Below are positions 55,936 to 64,000 of a stretch of 64,000 nucleotides of DNA, in pieces. The notes below the pieces were generated by a model. That model saw only the letters and a list, made by a program, of their open reading frames with translations. It was not told where the DNA came from and made no database searches. The stretch is from Heterohyrax brucei. Lineage: Eukaryota; Chordata; Mammalia; Hyracoidea; Procaviidae. The DNA lies in assembly GCA_028571685.1 (NCBI GenBank), contig CM053158.1:51754501-51818500 (forward strand), in the 5' to 3' direction. The position numbers and the translations under genes were made by a program. Position 1 is the first letter of the stretch; every line of letters starts with the position of its first letter.

Positions 55936-57799
55936 GTAGTCCTTTTTTCTTTTTACTGTGGTTTGTTTCTTGTTCTCCAAAGCTTATGACACTGGGTGCA
56001 AACAACAACAAAGGCGCTATAAAGAGGCAAGCGTCATAATATGCTTAAGAGCTAAAAAGACCTATGGTGTTGGTTTAACCAATGAAAATATTCCTGCAGG
56101 TATTGTAAAATTTATGTGCCATATGAAAAGCATTAAGGGTGTTGTTTTTTCACAGAGGAAAATGTTCATCGTCCAGCCATTTTGTAAATTATTTTAATGC
56201 TGCATTTCTGCTTCAGTCTCATGATTTTGATATATAAACCAGTTTAATGTTTTCTGCATAGACCCTGGCTTTTCTTAAATTTTATATATTGGAAAGCCCA
56301 TGTTTGTATTGGACCTTCTGGTTTCTTTCATATTGAAAATCCATCTTGCATGGCCCAGTGCCATGTGGCGAAGGGATAGTTTGACAAGAGTCAAATATCG
56401 AGTGTGATTTTCGAGTTCTAAAAACTAGGCAAGGTTTTGTTTATATTACATGGAAGACTGCTTTTTAAACTGGTCAGTTACTGACAGTAACAGCATATAT
56501 ATATCATGTATATACACATCCTCTGAAGCATGCTCACAGACACACATGCACATATATATAGTGTAGATTTTGTGGTATATCAGTGCATCCATCTCTTTTG
56601 AACTTTTCTTTTACTTGTACTGCAGACAGCATTGTGTATAGTGTGTCCTGGGTCTTACTTTTTTTTTTAAATGCTCTCAAAGAGTAAATGTTGTTTAATT
56701 ACGCATTCCAGCATCCCCGATTCTCTTGAAAGATTTGTTTCTGTGACATTTTGCTGTATCTGTTGTGCAGCCAGAGTAGCATGCTTCTCTCCTCACATTT
56801 CAAGTCTCGAGACTTTGTTCTGAAGAGCCAGATGGAAGTATGCAGATTGTTTTTATCTTTTGTCCTTCACACTGTAACCTGATCTTCAGCATATCTAGAC
56901 ATCTAGCAGAAAATTTACTATGTGAAAGCAAGGAAATGATTTAAAATATGGACCAGCCTGGGAAGAAGGGCTCAAGATGCACTTTATCAGAACGATTATC
57001 TGCACCCAACCCCCACACCCTTCTTTATTCTCTTGAAAACCGTATTTCTCAGCAAGGGTACTTCGAAATATGCCCACTTCTTCTTCCCACTTAACCTTGG
57101 TTGAGAACTCTTAATTGGCTGGGGTGTTGGGGACGGGGGTGGCAGGGGTTAATAAAGGTATAGATATTCATGCAATGAAAGTTGGTTACCTAATAATTGA
57201 AAGCTTAAAGAAAAAGGATTTGGCAGAATCGTCAAATTGGCATGGCTTTGCACATTCCAAAAAAAAAAGCCCATTCAAGTTGACTCAGATTCATAAAAAG
57301 GGGCAGGGCAATTAGGAAGACAAGGGACATGCCCATCAGGTTTGAGACAGATCCAGGACTGAAACCCAGCAGCGTCCCCATGGCTTCAAGACGCTTTATA
57401 AGCTCAGGCTTCTGGGTGTATGTGGGTTTATGGCAAAATTTTTGCAACTTTTTGTTACATATTCCCTGTCCTTTTAACTTGTTAGCCTAAAAACCTTAAG
57501 GACAGTTGTTTCCTTCCAAACTCTGATGTGTGTTTGGAATCAATACCAGTTTCACCACAGTGTCAGTGTATTTGATTATTTGCTACACTTGTGAATAAAT
57601 GTGTATAGTATGTGCTTAGACCTGTATCTGTGTTTATGCATACCTAGCAGAGTGGTCCAGCAACTCCGTGGGAAGAAGACCTGGATATCTGTTTCCATAA
57701 AAATTTCAGCACAGAATACCCTAATGAGCACGTTCTGCTTGTCACGTGGTATCATTGGAGGTTGAAATAAGACTAGCCACCACCTGAAGACAACAACAA
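55936..57799. other. Unique interval, nothing firm
   Basis: About 1.9 kb of AT-rich sequence after the candidate regulatory block. A TA/CA-rich patch lies near 56490-56570. A stretch at 57322-57415 may be a worn MIR piece, too weak to call. No exon is seen. Confidence 0.4.
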
Positions 57800-58005
57800 A
57801 GACTAGTCATTAACAGAGTTTGGAGTCAGATAACCTGGGTTTAAATATCAACTGCGGTGATTCCCAGATGTGAAGCTTTGGGGAAACTGTCTCAACATTT
57901 CCGAGTGTCCTCTCTGCTCTAAAATGGGGGACAGTCATAGTACCTGCCATTGGGTTTACTATGGTGTTGGCACATAGTATGCTTGTCCTTAATGAATGTT
58001 TATTA
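57800..58005 (+). repeat. MIR-type SINE
   Basis: A forward MIR with 'gagtttggagtcagataacc', 'tgggtttaaatatcaactg', 'ctctaaaatgggggac' and 'gtgttggcacatagtatg', in the expected order. Confidence 0.7.
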
Positions 58006-58745
58006 TTTCAGTTGGTGATCCATTATCTCTCCAACAAAAGAAAACTGTAGTAATGAGAAATGTTGTATTTGGCCATGAATTTTAACTTTTCCTTCTGCAG
58101 AGTTTTTGCTTCCTGCCCTTCGCCTCCCTCTTCCCTCTGTTACCTGTCTAGCACCTTTGGCTGCATTCCTTGTTTTACCTTTGGGAGTCATTGTACATTG
58201 TTTACTTAGTTGTCAGGAGAACCAGTGGTGGTTACAAATGCTCAGGTGCTTTCTACCCTGCTAGCCCTCATTCTCTTCCTTGTCTAATGACATGTTCTCG
58301 GATGTTTTTAGCTGAAAACACTGAAGGCCAACATGTTAATAGGTGGAGGTCTTCATTAAACTTGTTTTCGTACCTGTGAATACTTTGCTTCCTTTCTGTC
58401 AGTTAATATCTGAAGTCCATATTAAACTACCCTGTGACTCAAATAAACTAATATTGAAGGACATACTTTTCGCTTGAAATAGAAAATACGGATTGATTAC
58501 TTTCTGTTAATGATATGAGCTTTATTTATTTCACAGGTGCTTCTTGTGTACCTACTATGTGCCTAGGGTACAGGATTGCAAGATAGACACAATCCCTGCT
58601 GTTACGGAGTGTAAAGCTGGCATAGATTTTGACTGTATTTTATTGGAGCTGGGCTGTAGTCATGCTCTTAGGCTTTGGTCCTTGTTATTTGCACTCTACA
58701 ATTGCACCGGAAGTTTACGCTAATCAGAGTCAAACAGTTCCATTT
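58006..58745. other. Unique interval, possible L2 piece
   Basis: Mostly unrecognised. 'gcttcttgtgtacctactatgtgcc' and 'gacacaatccctgctgttac' (about 58540-58605) resemble the end of an L2-type LINE, with low confidence. Confidence 0.35.
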
Positions 58746-58939
58746 ACAATAGTATGAAGAAAATACAATCCTTTGGAATAAAATAAAGAAGTGCAAAACT
58801 TGTGCACTGAAGACTGGGAGACGTTGCTTAAAGAGGTTAAAGGAGGCTTGAGTAAGTGGAAAGACATCTTGTGTTCATGGACTAAAAGACGTTATATTGT
58901 TAAGAAGGCCGTGTTCTCCAAACTGATCTGCTGATGTGG

Positions 58940-59110
58940 TATAAAAACCTAAACCAGACCCACTGCTGTTGAGTCAATTCTGTCTCATAGTGACCCCATA
59001 AGATAGAGCAGAACTGCGCCATAGAGTTTCCAAGGAATGCCTGGTGGGTTTGAACTGCCAACCTTTTGGTTAGCAGCTGTAGCCTTAACCCCTACGCCAC
59101 CAGGGTTTCC
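58940..59110 (-). mobile_element. AfroSINE-type SINE inside L1
   Basis: A reverse, nearly intact copy from ATAAAAACCTAAACCAGACC to 'ctacgccaccagggtttcc'. It inserted into the L1 ORF2 region, between 'gatctgctgatgtgg' and 'actgattaaatgcaatcg'. Confidence 0.9.
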
Positions 59111-59599
59111 ACTGATTAAATGCAATCGTTGTCAAAGTCCCATGTGGTTTTGATATAGGAATCGACAAACTGATCATAAAATTCACATGGAAATTCAAGG
59201 GACCCATAATAAATAAAACTAATTTTGAAAAGGAGGAACGTTGAAGGGAGCCATACTTCCTGATTTGAAAACAGGCATTACAGTGCTGCAGTGATCAAGG
59301 TGGTTGACAGTAGGACAGATGTACAGATCAGTGGAACAGAACCGAGAGTCCGGAAGTGATGCCTTATGTTTATGGTCAGTGTTTAGCAATGGCACCAAGT
59401 CCATTTAATGGGGAGGGAATAGTGTTTGCAGTAAGTGGTACTGGGATGCTGGATATCCACTTGCAAAAGCATGATGTTGGACCCCTACTTTGCACCATTT
59501 ACACAAACATTAATGGAAAACAAGTCAAATACATGTTTGTCCCGCTATCAGAAAGTAGAGCATTCCTTGAAACCTTTTGTAAGCCAGATGGCATGAAGT

Positions 59600-60065
59600 G
59601 AAGAAGCAATTACCATTAATTTATGGGGGAAGAATTCTTGAACATTCTGAGACCCAAAAATAACCTACCAAATCATACTAACACGTAACACCTAAAGTAA
59701 TGCTAACATATAGTAAAACCTGGAATGATATAGTAAATACGAAGCCTGCTTGGGGGGTAGTGGGGAGTGCCGCCTCTTTGATGGCTTGCTGCAAAACAAA
59801 TACAGACACCGTGTTTGCTTTTCATCTTTTTTCATCAACACCAAAACTCTTTGGGTTTTTTTCGGTTAGCAAAACTGGCTCTAATATAGGTCTTTCATAA
59901 AAGTGAAGTGTTGTAAAGTGAACTTTTGAAAAGTGGAAGACACTTTTATCTAAATCTAAGTGCTAAAAGTATAAAACTCTTAAAATGAAGGAGCAAATCT
60001 TCATGACTGTGGGTTTGCCAGGGGTTTTATAAATATGATACCAAAAGCACAATAGTAAAGCAGGC
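59600..60065. other. Unrecognised insert within L1
   Basis: L1 similarity stops at about 59600 and returns only after the LTR at 60590. The piece includes 'taaaagtgaagtgttgtaaa', 'gtgaacttttgaaaagtgg' and 'ctttgggtttttttcggtta'. These small near-repeats of 'AAAGTGAA' hint at a DNA transposon or LTR end, but I cannot assign a family. Confidence 0.35.
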
Positions 60066-60590
60066 TGTGTTAGTCACCTAGTGCTGCTCTAACAGAAATA
60101 CCAACAGTGGATGGCTTTTAAAGAGAAATGTTTATTCTTACACAGTCCAGTAGACTACAAGTCCAAATTCAGGGTTTCTGTTCCAGAGGAAGGCTTTCCC
60201 TCTTTGTTGGCTTGGGAGAAAGTGCTGTGCTGTGTTAGTCTTTGGTCAGGGAGCATCTTGGTGCAGGAACCTGAGATCTGAAGGACGCACTCTTCTCCCA
60301 GTGCTGCTTTCTTGATAATATGAGGTTTCTGGCTTTCTGGTTGCTTCCTTTTCCTTTTATCCATTGTGGGATAAAAGATTAAAAAGGTGGTACAAGCCAC
60401 TCTCCAGGGAAACACCTTTTACAGTGGAGCAGGGAGGTGATCTTAGGAAGGGATTTACAGTCCCACCCTAATCTTTTTCAACATACAGTGTAAGAAAATC
60501 ACAAAATGGAGGGCAGTCACAGTTCTGATAATCACAACCCAGCCAAATTTCTATACCTATTTTTTGGTGGACACAGTTTAATCCTTGACA
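60066..60590 (-). mobile_element. MaLR-type solo LTR
   Basis: A reverse LTR of 525 bases, from TGTGTTAGTCACCTAGTGC to CAGTTTAATCCTTGACA, so TG...CA. It has 'agaaataccaacagtgg', 'cagtagactacaagtcc' and 'aaggctttccctc'. Flanks CAGGC (60061-60065) and CAGGA (60591-60595) suggest a 5-base target-site duplication with one change. No internal region is attached. Confidence 0.8.
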
Positions 60591-61672
60591 CAGGAGAGAT
60601 AAATCAGACTTGAAAAAAGCAGGAACTGTTGTGCTTGTAAGAACACTATCAAGAAAATGGGAAAACATATTTGTAAATCGTGTATCTAATAAGGGTCTAG
60701 TATCTGAAGTATATAAAGAACTCTGGCAAATCAATGATAAAAAGACAACTGAACTAAAAGATGAACAGAGGATTGGTATGGATATTTCTCTGAATGGTTA
60801 ATAAACACTTGAAAACATGTTCAACATCGTTTTTATTGGCAAGGTACAGTCAAAACCACAATGAAACACCACTGCACTCACCAGGATGGCTAATGTATGA
60901 AGAAACAAACAAGCAAAACCCACAGAGCAGCCAGTGTTGGCAAGGATTTGGAGAAATTGGAATAAATCCTCATATATTGATGGTGGGAATGTAAAATGAT
61001 GCAACCTCTTTTCAAAGAGCTTGGCAGTTCCTCAAATGATTAAGCAGAGTTACTGTATGTCCTAGCAACCTCATTCCTAGATACATCCGTGAGATAAATG
61101 GAAACAAATGTTCTTGCAAAAAGTTGTGTGTCGGTGTCCACAGCAGCATTATTCATAGTTGCCAAAAGGTGGAAAAGCCCAAATGTCCGTCAACTGATAA
61201 ATGGATAAGCAAGATATGGTATATTGATACAATGGAATATTATTCAGCTGTAAAAAAAATGAAATAGTTATTTGTGCTATAAAATGGGTGAGCCTTGAAA
61301 ACATTTTGCGAAGTGACAGAAGCCAGACAAAAGAAGACCAAACACTGTATGACTGCCAATTATATGAAATGTCTAGAACATGCAAGTACATGGAGACAGA
61401 AAGTAGATGAGCAGTTGCCAGAGGTTAGGGATGAGACCAAATGAGAAGTGACCGTGAACGGCATGGAGGTTCTTTTTGGGGGTGATAAAAGTGTTCTCAA
61501 CTTAAATATGGGGTGACTTTCACAATTCAGATATACTGGAAACCATTCAACTGTATACTTGAAGAGTGGACTTCATGATATATGAAGTTGATCTGAAAAA
61601 GGGAAAATAATTTTAAGGTCTGAATTTCTTTGTTTGTAAGAGGCAGCTAGCAGTAACTGAGTGCTTAATACC

Positions 61673-62011
61673 CGGTTTGGCAGATGCTTTTGTGCAGGGT
61701 CAGAGAGTAAATATCTTCTGCTTTGAGATTCCTGCAGTCTCTCAGGTCTCTCATTTCTGCTGATGTAACAAAGCAACCACAGGCACTATGTAAATCAGTG
61801 GGTGTGCCTGTGTTCCAATAAAATTTTGTGTACACTGAAATTTGAATTCACTATAATTTTCACCTGTTGTTATACAGTATTATTTTCTTTTTTTGCCCCA
61901 TCACTTAAGAGTGTGGAAACCATTCTCAGCAAGTTGTAGGAGTAAGTACATAAATGAACAGGTGGTTGACAGACTTGGCTCTTGTGCCCATAATTTAGTG
62001 ACTCCTCTGCA
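61673..62011 (+). mobile_element. hAT-Charlie-type DNA transposon
   Basis: A non-autonomous MER-type element, from 'ggtttggcagatgcttttgtgc' and 'gtcagagagtaaatatc' through 'gtgttccaataaaattttgt' and 'gaaatttgaattcactataa' to 'gtgactcctctg'. This order matches a common hAT-Charlie derivative of mammals. The ends pair poorly because of decay, and I do not name the subfamily. Confidence 0.7.
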
Positions 62012-62036
62012 TTTGCAAAACTCCCAGGGGCACCAG

Positions 62037-62210
62037 TGGCTGTGGCATCAACTCTGGCTCATGGAAACCCAGTGTACGTGAGAATAGGATGTTCATTGGC
62101 TGATGTTTTGAAAGCTCACCAGGCCTTTCTTCCAAGGGGCCTCTGGGTGCATTCAGACTGCAAACTTCTGAGTTAGGAGCCAGCTGCTTAGCTGCTTGTA
62201 CTGCCCAGGG
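62037..62210 (-). mobile_element. AfroSINE-type SINE, diverged
   Basis: A reverse copy from 'tggctgtggcatcaactctgg' to 'cttgtactgcccagggg'. It carries the body block 'aggcctttcttccaaggggcc', shared with the long type. It is old. Confidence 0.7.
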
Positions 62211-62214
62211 GGTA

Positions 62215-62345
62215 CGTTGCAGTGCTAAGAGCTTCTAATGTGTTTAATAACATCATGAGGGTGGTATGGCTTTTGTCCCTATTTTCCCTATAAGGCGTTT
62301 GAGAATTTCAGAGGCTGAAGCAAGTGATGCAGATAATAATTGCTG
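62215..62345 (-). repeat. Probable MIR-type fragment
   Basis: A reverse piece with 'aataacatcatgagggtgg' and 'gtccctattttccctataagg', the complement of part of MIR. Divergence is high. Confidence 0.4.
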
Positions 62346-62875
62346 GGTGTGCACTCTCTTGCCAGCCTGACCCACCCAGATCCACCAGGGCAGCCCGGAC
62401 CCTTCTGGCTGTGTAGTGACTCCCTGCATCTCTGACTCACCTCTGTCCCTGCCTGGTGCCTTCATTTCTCTTGTCTTCTCCACTCTTTCTGGAATGGCCA
62501 CTTCCGTTTTTCTCTTCTAGTACTCTTTTCCATATTGCTAAGCCAATACTCACATCAAGCCTGGGGGAAAAACAAATCCACCACCTTGCCTGCCTTTCAG
62601 ACTTTCCTCGTGACTCACTTTTTCTGGGAAGGGATGCTTCAGCCACCTTTTGACCTTAAATCCAGCTGGAACCGAGTCCGCCTTGCTGGCTGCTCTGCAC
62701 TCCCGTTATCATCTGTCTTTCGGCAGGCTGTTGGCTGTCCACCATTGAAAATCCTCTGCAGCAACTGTTTTTTAGAGCTTCTTTGTTTAATTTAGTGCCC
62801 CGAACTTGGTTAGGACTTTCTGGGAGGTTAGAACTCTGGTGGTTTGTTCCATTTAGAAACCTCTCGCTTGTGCAG
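62346..62875. other. Repeat-poor interval, nothing recognised
   Basis: Moderate GC, no repeat known to me. Several overlapping frames (up to about 86 codons) show no motif. Confidence 0.4.
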
Positions 62876-62975
62876 ATTAAGCCCTCTGCTTGCCTGTCCT
62901 GCTCTCCGTCTCACGTCCTTGGATGCTCGCCAGACCTTCCCTCAATGGCTCAGGTGGGCAAGGAGCAGTGGGGAG
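62876..62975 (+). other. Exon-like segment with strong donor
   Basis: A 100-base segment has an acceptor-like CTCTCGCTTGTGCAG before it and GAG|GTAAGTC after it. It contains an ATG (62945) in frame with a stop-free stretch to the donor, starting MAQVGKEQWGG, in a good start context (CTCAATGG). This could be an alternative exon of the plus-strand gene, but one matched splice pair arises by chance at this scale. No protein similarity is recognised. Confidence 0.25.
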
Positions 62976-64000
62976 GTAAGTCACTTTTATATCTCTGCAT
63001 GGCCCTTGTGCTCCTCATTCAGTACATGTGCCACTGGTGGGGAAATTGTGTGCAGGCGTGTCCTCCCCTCATTCTCTGTTACCTCCATAGACAGACCACC
63101 ATCATGGTGGATTTAGATCATGTCACATCAAGAAGGTGTTAAATGGAACTACAGAACCTTTCCCATGTGGTGGCAACAAGCTTTGTACTGCTACTGCTGG
63201 GGTTCAGTTTGTTGTTTTCCACACTCATGCATGTCTCAGCTTTACATGCAAGGATTTTCTTCTGGAAGGTATGTTTCTTGTGCTCTTTAGGATGTAACTA
63301 CAAAACACAACTACAAAAGAGACAGACACACACAGATAGATAGCAAAGAGAAATTGTTTAGAAGAGCTTAAGTGGTTTAATGTAATCCTCTTATTTGTGA
63401 CTCAAGTAAATGTAGTGGCGAAGAGTCCCTCTACCTTCAGGTTCAATTCCAGGTAGTTCAGACTGTGTTAACAGAGTGTATCAAGGCTGACTCCGTCAGT
63501 TGCTGGTGAGGGTGATGGGTGAGGAGGTGAAGATGCTGGCCATTTCTGCCGCCGTTTAAGGGTGGCTGGGTGTGGGCAATGTGTCAATTGCAGTCTTACA
63601 CAATTCTGGTTCATGGTTGAATTATGGCAACCCCGGAAACTTCTCTTCCTTTGTCTGAAATTTTTTTAATGTAATAATTTGAAGGATTGCTTGGTTATGG
63701 GAGCAGAGGGGAATTCACTGGAATGATGCAGAGCTGTGTCACAGAATATATAGGGAAACTCGGAAGCTGGAATCGTTCTGGAAATAAGACATCTTTTCTC
63801 TGTGTGTCACTCTTGTGTCTCGGCTGTGCTTTAATTTGTTGTCTCTCTGCAGACGTCTCTCTGCAGACTGCCCTGGTCTGCAGATGGTCTACCACGACTG
63901 CCCCAAAAGATCACCCTTAACCCTTGGACCTTGAGGAGGAGGGTTCTGTCTTACTCCTTCACTTTGTATGCTGAGTGTTCTTTCTAGGAGCCTTAGCTGA
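62976..64000. other. Repeat-poor end of window, nothing recognised
   Basis: No SINE, LINE or LTR is visible. A short duplicated block 'cgtctctctgcaga' occurs twice near 63837-63870. Frames up to 119 codons have no motif. The window ends in sequence that would fit intron. Confidence 0.4.

Larger units (their letters stand above)
58748..61615 (+). mobile_element. L1 3' half, interrupted
   Basis: A forward L1M-type element. ORF2-end sequence begins near 58760 ('aaagaagtgcaaaacttgtg'), with 'ggaaagacatcttgtgttcatgg' at 58858-58880. It resumes after a SINE (58940-59110) with 'aaattcacatggaaattcaa' and 'gtggaacagaaccgagagtc'. The 3' end follows after a further interruption: 'ggaatattattcagctg' at about 61232, then 'gataaatggataagcaagat'. 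Stops in all frames show it is dead. A LTR (60066-60590) and an unrecognised piece (about 59600-60065) lie inside. Confidence 0.8.

Noticed and set aside
1-64000. CRISPR arrays, operons, phage genes or bacterial-type systems
   Set aside because: No evenly spaced short direct repeats with unique spacers and no densely packed open frames exist. The repeat content is plainly mammalian.

Overview
The window reads as ordinary nuclear DNA of an afrotherian mammal, most likely an elephant or a close relative. The main evidence is about 35 copies or fragments of a tRNA-derived SINE that starts near 'CCCTGGTGGCATAGTGG' and ends in a GGTTTGG-rich tail, one copy of a longer SINE with a tRNA-Gly-like head, an RTE fragment of the matching type, and L1 3' regions of the kind I know from elephant. 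Family names here are from memory and were not checked against a repeat library.

Region 1 (about 0.8-3.6 kb) is a CpG-rich promoter with a perfect CRE, an alternating CG/TG tract, and three plus-strand splice-donor-like sites (after 1386, 3393 and 3436). It looks like the alternative noncoding first exons of a plus-strand gene. I could not name the gene, and no convincing protein-coding exon is visible in the window. Long open frames inside the island look like products of base composition.

Region 2 (about 3.6-15.9 kb) is AT-rich, intron-like and strikingly poor in recognisable repeats. Region 3 (about 15.9-62.2 kb) is also intron-like but crowded with transposons. It holds SINEs on both strands, a mariner carrying a MaLR-type LTR, a second mariner that survives as a fold-back palindrome, an old L1 split by a younger L1, a HAL1-like element with an ORF1 remnant, three MaLR-type solo LTRs, two hAT-type DNA transposons, a sense L1 3' half, MIRs and a compound microsatellite.

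A unique block at about 55.1-55.9 kb has a cluster of CpGs, an exact MEF2 core and homeodomain-type AT-rich motifs. It is the best candidate for a distal enhancer or alternative promoter. The last 1.8 kb has few repeats and contains one exon-like segment (62876-62975).

The simplest overall reading is the 5' end and a large first intron of one regulated gene. I found no novel gene system. The most informative observations are the nested and rearranged transposons, a 140-bp repeat duplication about 1.2 kb apart, and the candidate regulatory blocks.
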